A stretch of DNA of 22,083 bases from positions 1 through 22,083 of the forward strand of contig CAYWBI010000049.1 of the NCBI GenBank assembly GCA_964456445.1, read 5' to 3'. This document shows positions 7,173-15,798 of this stretch, piece after piece (the stretch's first letter is position 1; each line of letters opens with the position of its first letter). The translations under genes were made by a program, and so were the position numbers. Source of the DNA: CAYWBI01 sp964456445. GTDB taxonomy: Bacteria; Calditrichota; Calditrichia; Calditrichales; J004. Under the pieces are notes generated by a model, which was given only the letters and a program-made list of their open reading frames with translations, searched no databases and was not told where the DNA came from.

Positions 7173-7817
7173 TTAATTTTTAAAAAGTTTTAGTCCGTCA
7201 TCAACCTCGCCGCGGGAGAAGTTGCCTTTATGCAAACGTTCTTCATCCAGCCCGGATAAACGCATGTAAAAAACCCGGCCTTTTTGAACAATAAATTCTT
7301 CACCCTGTTCCCGTGCCAGTAACAGGATATCTTCCGCATGGCTGTACGCGCCAAGCTGTTCAAAATAATCCATCAGGCGTGCGCGCAACAATACAGGCAA
7401 ATCTGTCTCATTCAGTTCTTTTAGAATCTGTGAAATCCGCAGATGATCGTCTGTGTTGCCAAAACGGCTATCACGCAGAACAGGTTCAATCAATAACAGC
7501 AAAGCCTTTTCGCGGATATTTCGGCCCAGTCTGCTCAGGCCTTTATCCCGTGCAATGTCTGCTTTTTCCAGCATAAGGCGGGCCATTATATAACTTTTGC
7601 CGGTATCAAAGACATCGTCATGTTGCAAAAAACGGATCAAATCTTCCGTTGGCAGACTATCCACAATGTCCAAATCGAAGCTTAGTAAACCCCGCGCGGT
7701 TTTAGAAATCAAAACAGTTGCGGCGTCAAATTTCTTTTCCCGGCGCAGATGTAAAACTTCTATAAGGGCTTGTGTCATTTGCTCGATTTGTCTCAGGATA
7801 TAATCACGTTGAAACAT
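7173..7817 (-). CDS. DUF6483-like helical protein
   Basis: A 214-residue soluble, largely helical protein. The beginning (MFQRDYILRQIEQMTQAL) resembles DUF6483 proteins, which have an N-terminal helix of this type and then repeat-like helices. The family call is from memory of that N-terminal pattern, not a search. The middle holds leucine-rich helices resembling TPR-like packing (LPVLLRARLMDYFEQLGAYSHAEDIL is split over two helices). No catalytic motif is visible. It starts with ATG 30 bp after the stop of the tandem ABC ATPase, so it is probably the last gene of an operon with that transporter. A scaffold or adaptor role is possible but not shown. Confidence 0.7.
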   Translation of the reverse strand: MFQRDYILRQIEQMTQALIEVLHLRREKKFDAATVLISKTARGLLSFDLDIVDSLPTEDLIRFLQHDDVFDTGKSYIMARLMLEKADIARDKGLSRLGRNIREKALLLLIEPVLRDSRFGNTDDHLRISQILKELNETDLPVLLRARLMDYFEQLGAYSHAEDILLLAREQGEEFIVQKGRVFYMRLSGLDEERLHKGNFSRGEVDDGLKLFKN

Positions 7818-7847
7818 AATTGCCCACGGTTTGAATGTACGGCTGCA

Positions 7848-9350
7848 TCAAGGTTCCATTTCTTTAAGATAGTAGCGATTGCCGACGGGTGCAATACGGT
7901 CAAAAATTTCCTCATTGTGTGAGATAAGCAGAATCCCCGCGCCATCGGATTGACGCTCGCGGATTTTATCCAATACCTTTCCCGCGCTGATCAGATCCAG
8001 ACCGTTCAGCGGCTCATCCAAAATCAACAGGTCTGTATTAAGGACCATGCTGCGCATAATATTGATGCGCTGTTTTTGGCCGCCGCTTAAATCCCCGGTG
8101 GGCTTATCCAAAAATGCCTGACCTGGTGAAGGTTCAAAAAACTCATTGATGCGTCGTAATACCTTGGCACGGTTTACACGTCTGTTGCCGGAAAGCGCTC
8201 GGAATGTTTCCAGGACCGTGCTGTTTAGGTTCAACGCTTCGTCGGCATGTTGAAAAACCATGGTGGCCATTTTCCCCCATATATGCCGACGCCAAAAAGC
8301 GTGGCCGCTTTTTTCGGAAAGATGTTTACGCCCCAGCTGTAGGCGTAAGACGTCCGCCCGGTAAAGCCCCATCAGCACTTTGGCCACCGTTGTTTTACCG
8401 GCGCCGCTCCGTGCCTTTAGATAGGTGATTTCACCACGGTTTACTTTCAGGTCGGTCGGCGGGGCTTCAACGTTCCCCTTGTGAAACGCGAGTCTTCGTC
8501 CATGGATGCACAGTCCACTTTGCAGGCTAAGCAAATTATGACCGCTGTGGACGGTTTTGGCCTTTATCCCATGTTGTTTGTTTAACCAGTTCTTATAATC
8601 GTGGGGCAAGAACGGCTTTTGGAATACACTGTTCGCGTTTCGTTGCAACTCACTCAGTTCCACGGCACCCATCATCCCTAAGTACTTTTCAAGTTCGTTG
8701 ATCATGGAATAGTCATGGGTGATGACCAGCCCGGTAAACGGTCGTCTGCCATACTGCTCAAATAGCATCTGAATAAAAATATCGCGATAGGTATTGTCCA
8801 GGCTGCCGGAGGGTTCATCGAAAACATATAACGCCTCGGCCGGGTCGGTGGGCGGTGATTTTTGATAGAGCAAGAGCTTGCGAAAGGCCATCGAGAGCAG
8901 GATACGTTGTTTTTCGCCGCCACTGGGCCGGTAGGGTTTGGGGTACACGGCAAGAATGTCCTTTATTTCCCGGTTGTCACTAAACTGCCATAACTTTTGC
9001 AACGCTGCGTTACCTTCCCGTTTCGGGACCCGTTTCAAGCGTCCTTCGGTTAATTGTCCACGCAGGGTTTCGAGTGGGTTTAGATGTGACGATGGTTCCT
9101 GAAATACAAAGAACCCGTTATGCTGCAAGCGGGCCACTGAACGTCCGGCGATATAAGACCTGTAGGCCTGGTTATTTATCCGCACCCGCAGGGCGTCGCT
9201 ATCGATCAAGCCAAAAATTGCCTTGGCAATCAGCGATTTACCAATACCGGATTCGCCAAATAAAAAGGTTATTTTACCGGTTTCTAAATGAAAGTTCTTG
9301 ATCTGTACCAGCTCTTTTTTAGCGGCTGTGATGTTTAACGAATAATCCAA
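7848..9350 (-). CDS. Tandem ABC ATPase, peptide/nickel type
   Basis: One 500-residue chain with two nucleotide-binding domains. Domain 1: Walker A GESGIGKS (32-39), Q-loop FQEP (83-86), signature PSGGEKQ (142-148), Walker B LYVFDEP (174-180), H-loop His212. Domain 2: Walker A RSGAGKTT (314-321), Q-loop Gln367, signature LSGGQKQR (421-428), Walker B LLILDEP (441-447), H-loop His478. The FQEPSSHLNP and FQHADEALNLN segments resemble DppD- and DppF-type ATPases, so this looks like a DppD-DppF fusion that powers import. It starts at TTG 9350 with AAGGG upstream, in the overlap zone with the permease stop (11-bp gap). No substrate-binding protein is next to it, so the cargo is unknown. Confidence 0.88.
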   Translation of the reverse strand: MDYSLNITAAKKELVQIKNFHLETGKITFLFGESGIGKSLIAKAIFGLIDSDALRVRINNQAYRSYIAGRSVARLQHNGFFVFQEPSSHLNPLETLRGQLTEGRLKRVPKREGNAALQKLWQFSDNREIKDILAVYPKPYRPSGGEKQRILLSMAFRKLLLYQKSPPTDPAEALYVFDEPSGSLDNTYRDIFIQMLFEQYGRRPFTGLVITHDYSMINELEKYLGMMGAVELSELQRNANSVFQKPFLPHDYKNWLNKQHGIKAKTVHSGHNLLSLQSGLCIHGRRLAFHKGNVEAPPTDLKVNRGEITYLKARSGAGKTTVAKVLMGLYRADVLRLQLGRKHLSEKSGHAFWRRHIWGKMATMVFQHADEALNLNSTVLETFRALSGNRRVNRAKVLRRINEFFEPSPGQAFLDKPTGDLSGGQKQRINIMRSMVLNTDLLILDEPLNGLDLISAGKVLDKIRERQSDGAGILLISHNEEIFDRIAPVGNRYYLKEMEP

Positions 9351-9361
9351 TCAATTTCCCT

Positions 9362-10261
9362 TTAAAGATGATATTCCCTGGCGACGCCTTCGGAGATTTT
9401 GAAAACCGACAAAAGTGTAAACACCAAACTAAAGGCCACGCTTACCCCCTGCAGATGTTCAAAAAATATACGCGTTATATAAAAAGGGTTTTGCAAAGTT
9501 GCGCCTAGGGCCAGGATATCCTGTTTGCTATCGATATTTGCCAGCATACTGCCGAGTGTCGCCGGAAAGTTTACCAGATTTATATCCGAGGCCAGGCCAA
9601 CGGAAACGATGAAATCCACGCTGCACAACAGGAAAAAAGTCATGCCAAATACAGAGATCAATTTATTGAAAATATGGATGCGGCTGCTTTTGTACAGGAT
9701 TTCGTAATTAATGATATGAACTTCGCGTACACCGTTTACGCGCATAGCGTCATAAAAGTCCGACTTTTTAAAAAACGAAATCCGCTCGCGCATTAAATCG
9801 GCAATATCCAAAAAGACGAATAAACTAATGATAAAGGCAATCCAGATGATGGCTTCAAAAGACGAGAGGGTCGTATATTCAAGCAGGCGGCTCAACAGAA
9901 CATAGCCAATTAAAATCCCCAATACCTGTGGAACCGAACGAATAAGATTTATGATACCGTCGATTACATAAAATGGGGCGCCTTTATAGAGATGGCGGCC
10001 AAATTCCAACAACAGCGTTGTGCCCCAGGCCAGCAACGAAGAGATAAGCACTACAAGCAGTGCCAGGGAAATGGTGTTTACAAAAGCCTGTTCCAGCTTA
10101 AGACGCGCCGGATCGTTCAGGAAAAAAACATCCCATAGCCAAAGTATAAAAATACCGCCGGCCCAAACCAAGGCCCACCTCACATCCAAACGAAAATAAA
10201 ATTCCCGTTGTTTGTAAGTTTTTAGCAGGCTTTTTATTTTTGATTGAATTTTGATAAACAA
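9362..10261 (-). CDS. ABC transporter permease (BPD_transp_1 type)
   Basis: A 299-residue inner-membrane permease with about six hydrophobic segments. It has a recognisable EAA-type coupling loop around DAMRVNGVREVHIINYEIL (near residues 165-190), which docks on the ATPase. IRSVPQVLGILIGY (about 107-120) is typical of DppC/PhnE-like permeases. The start is TTG at 10261, with GGAG four bases upstream. No in-frame ATG is near, so the TTG is well supported. The ATPase gene follows after 11 bp. Dpp-type importers normally use two different permeases. Only one is present, so it may form a homodimer, or its partner is elsewhere. Substrate unknown. Confidence 0.85.
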   Translation of the reverse strand: MFIKIQSKIKSLLKTYKQREFYFRLDVRWALVWAGGIFILWLWDVFFLNDPARLKLEQAFVNTISLALLVVLISSLLAWGTTLLLEFGRHLYKGAPFYVIDGIINLIRSVPQVLGILIGYVLLSRLLEYTTLSSFEAIIWIAFIISLFVFLDIADLMRERISFFKKSDFYDAMRVNGVREVHIINYEILYKSSRIHIFNKLISVFGMTFFLLCSVDFIVSVGLASDINLVNFPATLGSMLANIDSKQDILALGATLQNPFYITRIFFEHLQGVSVAFSLVFTLLSVFKISEGVAREYHL

Positions 10262-10427
10262 GAATCTCCATTTACATAATTTTAATATTTGAGCGAAAAA
10301 TATTATGCATAATGCAACTCACTCAAAAGCAAAACATATCCCGGAATTAAAAATATACAACGTTTTAACTCAATCTTTTTCCGTCGTTAAGCAAGATTAC
10401 TGCTAATTGGCAAAATCAGTGTGAAGG

Positions 10428-12059
10428 TTAAATTGTCTTTACAATGAGCAAAGTAAAATCATCCTGCAATGCTTCCCCCGCACAATGTATATTTACGGCG
10501 TCCTTGACCTTTTCCATAATTTCCTTCGCGCTAAAATGGATATTTTCTTTCACGACTTCGATCACCCGTTCCTCACCAAACTCTTCTTCGTCAGCGTCCA
10601 TCGCCTCAATCAATCCATCGGTAAACAGCGCCAGTACATCCCCGGCTACCAGCCCAAGTTTTTCGGATTCGTATTGCCAGGGCAAAGAACCGATAAAAAT
10701 CCCCCCGGCCCGTAAACGGATTATTTCCTTTCCGTGGAAAAGAAGCGGCGGGTTGTGACCGGCGTTTAAGGAATGTAGTTGTTGCGTGGCAGGGTCATAC
10801 ACCGCGATATAAAAGGTGATATAACGGTCATCGGTTGTGGTTTTTATCAGTCCATCGTTCAACCTTCCAATGATGGTTTGTAAATCCTGTGAGCTTTCCA
10901 GGTAGGTGGTAAGCCTGGCCTGCATGGTGGATACAAGCAAAGCAGCAGGAATGCCTTTGCCCGCCACATCGGCCACAACAAAGGCAAAACGTTCGTTTTG
11001 CAAAGGAACGATATCATAAAAATCACCGCTCACTTCCTTGCAGGGCAGATAGGTGGCCGCCATATCCAGGCGATTTATCTTTGGCAATGATTGTGGGATA
11101 AGCCTTTGCTGAATTTGGGAGGCCACCTGCAATTCTTTATCAAGGCGTTCCTTTTCAAGCACCGTTTGCAACATTCGGCTGTTTTCAATGGCCAGGGCCG
11201 CCTGGCCGGCAAAGGTTGTAAGAGTGTTTTTATCATCATCATTAAAAGGACGGCTATCGTTTCGGTTTAATAAGGTTACCACGCCGATCATATTTTTCTG
11301 ATGAATCATGGGGACACATAATATGCTTCGTGTTCGGTAACCACTGCGTTTGTCAAAGGTTGGGTCAAAACGTGGATCATCATAGGCGTCCGGGATGAGA
11401 ATGGCCTCACGGTTTTGTGCCACCCATCCGGCAATACCTTTGCCCATTGGCAGTCGGAAGGCTTTTACCTGCTGTGATTTTGGTCCCAGCACTACTTTAA
11501 ACTCCAACTCATCGTTTTCCGGCAGGTACAACATTAATGACGCCGATTCTGTATTTAGAAGTAAACGCGCTTTGTCCACAATGTAGGTGAGCAATGGGTC
11601 TATCTGGCCCGCGCCTTCAAAGGCCCTTGATATTTCATGCAGGGCAGATATTTCGGAAAGGATAAACCGGTTGCGGTCACGGCTGCTCTGTAATTTTTTA
11701 TCCAAATGGATGGCCTGCAGGTATTGGCCAACAAACTCAGACATCATGCTGCAAACCCCGCTGGCGTCGAATTCATTGCCCAGATTAATGGCCACAAGCA
11801 GCCGCCCGTCACCGTTTTGATGTTGGATAAAGAGTTTGTGGGCAAGATGTTTAAAATGGCCCAATAGTTGTTTGTCGTCCATTTCATCATATCCGCTGTT
11901 CTTGTCGGCAGAAAAAGCGGATATTTCTTTTCCCGATGTATAGCACAAACTGAGCTCATTATTCTCAATCTGATAAATATCCAGCGACGCCAGATCAAAG
12001 TAGTGTGAAAGAAAATTAAAGTAACTATCTATTTTTGCAGAGATATCCGTAGAAAACAT
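10428..12059 (-). CDS. GAF domain-containing PP2C/RsbU-type phosphatase
   Basis: A 543-residue signalling phosphatase. Residues 1-120 form an unassigned N-terminal domain, perhaps a divergent GAF. A clear GAF domain spans about 135-297 (GKGIAGWVAQN, ILCVPM, GVVTLLNR). A short coiled linker (297-325) ends in the QIQQRLIPQSLP motif that precedes RsbU/SpoIIE domains. The PP2C domain (330-543) has metal-binding aspartates in GDFYD (345-349), VADVAGKG (362-368), the central FTDGLIEA and the terminal DDFTLLIV. It likely removes phosphate from an anti-sigma antagonist or STAS protein in response to a ligand or signal. No such partner is adjacent. The ATG at 12059 has no strong ribosome binding site. 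It lies 56 bp after the nitrilase-family gene. Confidence 0.92.
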   Translation of the reverse strand: MFSTDISAKIDSYFNFLSHYFDLASLDIYQIENNELSLCYTSGKEISAFSADKNSGYDEMDDKQLLGHFKHLAHKLFIQHQNGDGRLLVAINLGNEFDASGVCSMMSEFVGQYLQAIHLDKKLQSSRDRNRFILSEISALHEISRAFEGAGQIDPLLTYIVDKARLLLNTESASLMLYLPENDELEFKVVLGPKSQQVKAFRLPMGKGIAGWVAQNREAILIPDAYDDPRFDPTFDKRSGYRTRSILCVPMIHQKNMIGVVTLLNRNDSRPFNDDDKNTLTTFAGQAALAIENSRMLQTVLEKERLDKELQVASQIQQRLIPQSLPKINRLDMAATYLPCKEVSGDFYDIVPLQNERFAFVVADVAGKGIPAALLVSTMQARLTTYLESSQDLQTIIGRLNDGLIKTTTDDRYITFYIAVYDPATQQLHSLNAGHNPPLLFHGKEIIRLRAGGIFIGSLPWQYESEKLGLVAGDVLALFTDGLIEAMDADEEEFGEERVIEVVKENIHFSAKEIMEKVKDAVNIHCAGEALQDDFTLLIVKTI

Positions 12060-12115
12060 AATTAGGCCAAGTCCTGATGGAGTAAATTCTTATTAAATTT
12101 GTTGGATAAAGTGGA

Positions 12116-12934
12116 CTATTTCAACCACTGTGCATATAAATCCGCTCGCCGGTCACGAAAAAACAGTCGTCTGGCATGGGAGTTTGGCACCGTCATTAGG
12201 TCAAGATCGGCATACACGATATCATCAGCTTGATCATTGCCGCGGGCAAGCACTTCCCCAAGCGGGTTGCACACAAAGGATCCGCCGGAAAATGTAAGGA
12301 CCTCTTCCTTTCCCACGCGGTTACAAAGAGCGGTATAATAACCATTTTGAAAAGCGGCCACCCGCATTTCAGCTTCATAAAGTCCTTCGGGCCATTCGCC
12401 AGCGGCCCCGGCCTGTGGGATAAAAACCACATCGGCGCCCCGTAAGGCGAGGGCCCGCATATATTCCGGGTAATGCCGGTCATAACAAATCGCAACGCCA
12501 ATCCGGCCAAATTCAGTTTGATATACAACGGGTCCGGAGTTTCCCGGTGTATAGTAACCCTGTTCATGAAACCCTTCATATTCGGTGACATGCGTCATGC
12601 GCGTTACCCCGAGGAGTTTGCCGTTACTATCGATGACCGGTGAGGCGTCGTAGGTGTTTTTACCATCGCGCTCAAACATATTTAATATGATCACCACACC
12701 GTGGCGGGCGGCTTTTTCACAAAAAGGCGCTAAACTTTGCTCATTGACCGGTTGGGCCATGGCCAGCGATTTTGATGTTGCCGGACGCTGCGGATAAAAA
12801 CGTTCGAAGGCCAATTCTGCAAAACAGAGCACCTTGGCCCCTTCTGAAGCTGCCCTATCAATGGCCAAAAGACCATTTTTTTGATTTTCTTCACGATTAT
12901 TTTCAGCTATTTGCTGTATTAATGCAATTTTCAT
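12116..12934 (-). CDS. Carbon-nitrogen hydrolase family protein, atypical active site
   Basis: A 272-residue nitrilase-superfamily protein, closest in pattern to N-carbamoylputrescine amidase/beta-ureidopropionase types. The catalytic Glu40 (CFAELAF) and nucleophile Cys150 (AICYDRHYPE) are present, as is the FERDGKNTYDAS segment (88-98). The family's catalytic lysine, normally in an RK-x-H context, is Met113 here (TRMTH). The codon is a plain ATG. That should impair amidase chemistry unless another residue substitutes. It is the first gene on the minus strand before rpsU, from which it diverges, and the GAF-phosphatase follows. The start is ATG 12934 with a weak purine-rich upstream region. 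The fold assignment is firm; the substrate and activity are open. Confidence 0.85.
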   Translation of the reverse strand: MKIALIQQIAENNREENQKNGLLAIDRAASEGAKVLCFAELAFERFYPQRPATSKSLAMAQPVNEQSLAPFCEKAARHGVVIILNMFERDGKNTYDASPVIDSNGKLLGVTRMTHVTEYEGFHEQGYYTPGNSGPVVYQTEFGRIGVAICYDRHYPEYMRALALRGADVVFIPQAGAAGEWPEGLYEAEMRVAAFQNGYYTALCNRVGKEEVLTFSGGSFVCNPLGEVLARGNDQADDIVYADLDLMTVPNSHARRLFFRDRRADLYAQWLK

Positions 12935-13047
12935 TTTATTTTTACTTTCTTTTTCAATACATTAGCAATCTTGCTTTAAGCGGAATTTAATTTAGTCATA
13001 AAGAATATGAACAACCACTATAAAATTGTCACATTTTAAGGAGATGC

Positions 13048-13251
13048 ATGAAAGTAGTCGTACGTAACAATAATGTGGACCGCGCTTTGAAAATATTAAA
13101 GCGTCATCTGCAAAGTGAAGGGTTTTATAAAGAATTACGTAAACGCAGTTTTTATGAAAAACCATCGGACAAACGTAAACGCAAGTTAAAAGAAGCACGC
13201 AAAAAAATGCGTAAAGCTTTGCGCGCTCCACAGCGTCGTTTTCTTCACTAA
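13048..13251 (+). CDS. rpsU: 30S ribosomal protein S21
   Basis: A 67-residue, very basic ribosomal small-subunit protein that sits near the mRNA exit and anti-Shine-Dalgarno region of 16S rRNA. The start VVVRNNNVDRALKILKR matches S21's conserved helix. The RKRSFYEKPSDKRKRK segment and the Arg/Lys-rich tail ending RRFLH also fit. The ATG is preceded by AAGGAG (13038-13043) at ideal spacing. A TATAAA at 13019-13024 could be a -10 box with a very short leader, but no -35 is convincing. It is transcribed alone, diverging from the nitrilase-family gene and converging on the thioesterase gene. The hairpin terminator follows 26 bp after the stop. Confidence 0.95.
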   Translation: MKVVVRNNNVDRALKILKRHLQSEGFYKELRKRSFYEKPSDKRKRKLKEARKKMRKALRAPQRRFLH

Positions 13252-13276
13252 GCCATTTTAAACTACTTTCAGCTAT

Positions 13277-13310
13277 CCTTGTGAGGGACATCCCCTCACA
13301 AGGTTCTTGT
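13277..13310 (+). terminator. rpsU terminator overlapping the thioesterase stop
   Basis: CCTTGTGAGGG at 13277-13287 pairs perfectly with CCCTCACAAGG at 13293-13303 around a five-base loop. The plus strand continues TTCTTGTTT. The minus strand has no T-run after the stem, so it should work mainly for rpsU. The right arm contains the TGA stop of the convergent thioesterase gene (13296-13298) and its last two codons. Confidence 0.82.
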
Positions 13311-13802
13311 TTCGCCGGGCAATCCCTTTCGTTTTAAAACTTCTTTTTTACGGATCAAGGCCTGCTTTTTAACGATTTCAGCAACTTCATAGTCTTGCTG
13401 CTCGGCGGCTGTTTCCAGCAAAATGGGCGGTACCAGGGTCGGTTTACCTTCTTTGTCAAATGCGACCATATTAAAATGACCCGTTGTACAGCGGATACGT
13501 TCTTTCTTTTCAACCGGGTTCTCCGCATACACATCTACCTTTACCACGAGCGACGTGCGCCCGACCCAGACTACACGGGCAACCGTTTCAATGCGGTCAC
13601 CCACTTTTACCGGGCTCTTGAAAATAAACGCTTCGGTGGATGCCGTAACAGTGGCGCAACCACTATAGCGGGAAGCGGCAATACCGGCCATTTCATCCAT
13701 CGAGGCCATCAATTTGCCGCCAAACATCGTGCCCATAGGGTTGGCGTCGTTGGGAAAGACAATATCCCAGCCTGAAACCGCTTCGGATTTCATTTTTTTC
13801 AT
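13296..13802 (-). CDS. Acyl-CoA thioesterase (YciA/BACH-like hotdog)
   Basis: A 168-residue single hotdog-fold thioesterase that hydrolyses acyl-CoA to free acid and CoA. The active-site helix NPMGTMFGGKLMASMDE (21-37) carries the Asn and Asp used by YciA/BACH enzymes. FKSPVKVGDRIE and the strand VWVGRTSLVVKVDVYAE follow the family pattern. The length fits one domain plus a basic C-terminal tail. The start is ATG 13802, with AGGAC about 8 bases upstream. An ATG three codons in is possible. The gene ends inside the rpsU terminator hairpin. It likely helps recycle CoA or adjust acyl-CoA pools. Chain-length preference cannot be told. Confidence 0.92.
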   Translation of the reverse strand: MKKMKSEAVSGWDIVFPNDANPMGTMFGGKLMASMDEMAGIAASRYSGCATVTASTEAFIFKSPVKVGDRIETVARVVWVGRTSLVVKVDVYAENPVEKKERIRCTTGHFNMVAFDKEGKPTLVPPILLETAAEQQDYEVAEIVKKQALIRKKEVLKRKGLPGETRTL

Positions 13803-14056
13803 TTATCCGTCCTGTGTCCTTAAAACTTCTGTTGCCATTTAACTTTGTATAAAAATACAAAACTGCAGCAAAAAAAGAAATGAAGAATATTTGTGGGGCT
13901 ATTGCCAGACGATCAATGTTTGCTGTTAGGGCAAAGCACTAAAGCCACGACCTTTAGTCACTTGTGCTTGTTCATTTACTTCAACGCCGGACCGGTCTTC
14001 GGTGGTACTGATGACTTACTACGCAGAAAGGCTTATCGATACATCCCGCTTAAAAT

Positions 14057-15553
14057 TCAACTTCGTTTTACAATTTGCTTTAACAGGTTTGTAAAAATAA
14101 AGCGATGAAAAGGCAGAAAGTTATACCAGTACAATTTCCCTGGCAAACCGGTCGGTTCAAAATAGGCTATCACATTCAGCTTATTTCCCATACTGTGTGG
14201 TTCAATAAGAAACTCTAGCCAGGCCAAACCGGGCAATTTCATTTCTGCCCGGAGTAAAAGCCGGTAGTTTTCCTTTACATCTTCCACGCGCCAAAAACCC
14301 ACGACATCGTTTGCCCGCAGAGAAGAATCACTACGCCGTCCGCGGGAGCCGCCCACGCCCATCAACATTTGATCCAGAAAACCTCTTAAACGCCACATCC
14401 AGTTGGCATGGAACCAACCATCTTTACCGCCAAATTGAGAAATGGCCTTGAAAAGATCCGCGGCTTTTTTTTGTGTGACCAATCCATAGCGGCTGATATA
14501 ATAGGGCGGTGGTAAAAGTTCGTGCAGTTTTATCGCCAGCTCATGCGCACGGGGATACTCGTCCGTCCAGCGCGAATGGACCTTGTCCTGTTCCACTCTG
14601 GACATGGCCCGCAGTATGGCCTCTTTGTAAGAGATAGGGCGATACATTTGATCCGGGGGAAGATTATCTGGGTTACAGATGACCTCATTATAGCAACTCT
14701 CCAGCAAAGAACGTATTATGGTTGCGGGAACGGGCGTTAATAAACTGGCCACATAAGCGTAAACATGGGTATTGGCAAAGGCCGATTTTATAAAATAACA
14801 TTTTTTGCCCATGACTTCAGCCATATTGCGCAGCATGTTTTCGTATGTCAGAATATCCTTCCCACCCACGTCATAACCCCGTCCGGTGGTTTCATCATTT
14901 TCCAACACCCCCACCATAACATTTATTAAATTGCGGATCCCGATAGGCTGCGAGCGTGTCTGGGCCCAAAAAGGGACCAGAAAAAGCGGTGAACGTTTGA
15001 TTAGATGGTGCAGTATTTCATAAGATGCGCTGCCCGATCCAATGATGACCGCCGCCCTTAAAACGGTGACCGGAACGCTGCCGGCCTTTAATTCTTCCGC
15101 AACCTGCTTGCGGCTTTTCAGATGTTGTGAAAGGATTGTTTCGATGTTACCAAGCGCACCGAGATATATTATCCGTTTGATACCCATTTTTTGCGCTGCC
15201 TTACGGAAGTTTACGGCAGCCCGCAGATCCACGGAAGCAAACACTTTTGGCCCTAACAACAGCGAGTGAATCAGATAGTAGGCCGTATGGACGCCACGCA
15301 GGGCGTCATCAAGCTGAGGAGGGTCCAGGGCGTCGGCGACCACCACTTCTGCTTCGGGCCAACGCAATTTACATTCATCCGCCGTTCCACGGGTCATAAC
15401 CCGCACATGATAGCCGCGCTCCAATAACTCCGGCACCAACCGTCCGCCTACATAGCCCGTTGCCCCGGTAACAAGGATGGTTCCTAATTGTGGGTTGGGC
15501 CGGGTAAGCAGATTGCTGCATAGAATCTCATCATTGTTCCAATTTGAAATCAT
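14057..15553 (-). CDS. NAD(P)-binding epimerase-like protein with DUF2867 tail
   Basis: A 498-residue two-domain protein. Residues 25-300 form an extended short-chain dehydrogenase Rossmann fold, with nucleotide motif GATGYVGG (30-37) and the later HLKSRKQVAEELKAGSVPVTVLRAAVIIG arrangement seen in NmrA/YtcJ-type atypical SDRs. The C-terminal 150 residues match DUF2867 (DVVGFWRVEDV through IEPHSMGNKLNVIAYFEPTGLPGKLYWY). The same fusion occurs in many bacteria as a complex-I-intermediate-like SDR of unknown substrate. The ATG at 15553 is preferred over an upstream in-frame TTG at 15568 because GGAAT precedes it. It is monocistronic as far as visible, with the repeat-rich gap upstream. Confidence 0.88.
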   Translation of the reverse strand: MISNWNNDEILCSNLLTRPNPQLGTILVTGATGYVGGRLVPELLERGYHVRVMTRGTADECKLRWPEAEVVVADALDPPQLDDALRGVHTAYYLIHSLLLGPKVFASVDLRAAVNFRKAAQKMGIKRIIYLGALGNIETILSQHLKSRKQVAEELKAGSVPVTVLRAAVIIGSGSASYEILHHLIKRSPLFLVPFWAQTRSQPIGIRNLINVMVGVLENDETTGRGYDVGGKDILTYENMLRNMAEVMGKKCYFIKSAFANTHVYAYVASLLTPVPATIIRSLLESCYNEVICNPDNLPPDQMYRPISYKEAILRAMSRVEQDKVHSRWTDEYPRAHELAIKLHELLPPPYYISRYGLVTQKKAADLFKAISQFGGKDGWFHANWMWRLRGFLDQMLMGVGGSRGRRSDSSLRANDVVGFWRVEDVKENYRLLLRAEMKLPGLAWLEFLIEPHSMGNKLNVIAYFEPTGLPGKLYWYNFLPFHRFIFTNLLKQIVKRS

Positions 15554-15673
15554 AGAAACATTCCGCAATATATATTTGGATTTAGGGGCCCCAATAAATT
15601 GGTGGGAAATTCTAACTGTACAATATACATTTTTTTTTAGTTGGAATTCAAGTATTGAATTGAGGTCGAAAAC

Positions 15674-15786
15674 TTAACCCGTTCCGGCTTATAAAATATT
15701 GGAAATCCAAAAAGGGTTAAAAACCCCAAAATCTCTCCTGTTCGGCTGTCGTCTCTCTGGGGGGAGGTAAGCGATGAAAACATCGC
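15674..15786. repeat. Cluster of hairpins upstream of direct repeat A
   Basis: TTAACCC at 15674-15680 pairs with GGGTTAA at 15714-15720, enclosing TTGGA-AA-TCCAA (15699-15710). Further on AGCGATG-AAAA-CATCGCT forms a 7-bp stem with a 4-base loop (15770-15787). The phrase TTATAAAATATTGGA with ATCCAAAA around 15689-15712 resembles the palindromic part of the two direct repeats nearby and may be a decayed third copy. No gene is seen from 15554 to 15798. Confidence 0.5.
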
Positions 15787-15798
15787 TAAGATGGGCTG

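Noticed and set aside
10302..10313. ATTATGCATAAT palindrome as operator for the permease operon
   Set aside because: A perfect 12-bp palindrome, but it is AT-rich and no promoter boxes fit around it. Chance is likely.
13893..14108. 71-codon open frame in the gap before the DUF2867 gene
   Set aside because: No ribosome binding site or recognisable domain, and its end overlaps the opposite gene. The 254-bp gap otherwise shows nothing.
15770..15787. Perfect 7-bp hairpin as an intrinsic terminator
   Set aside because: No T-run follows on either strand, so I list it only as structure.
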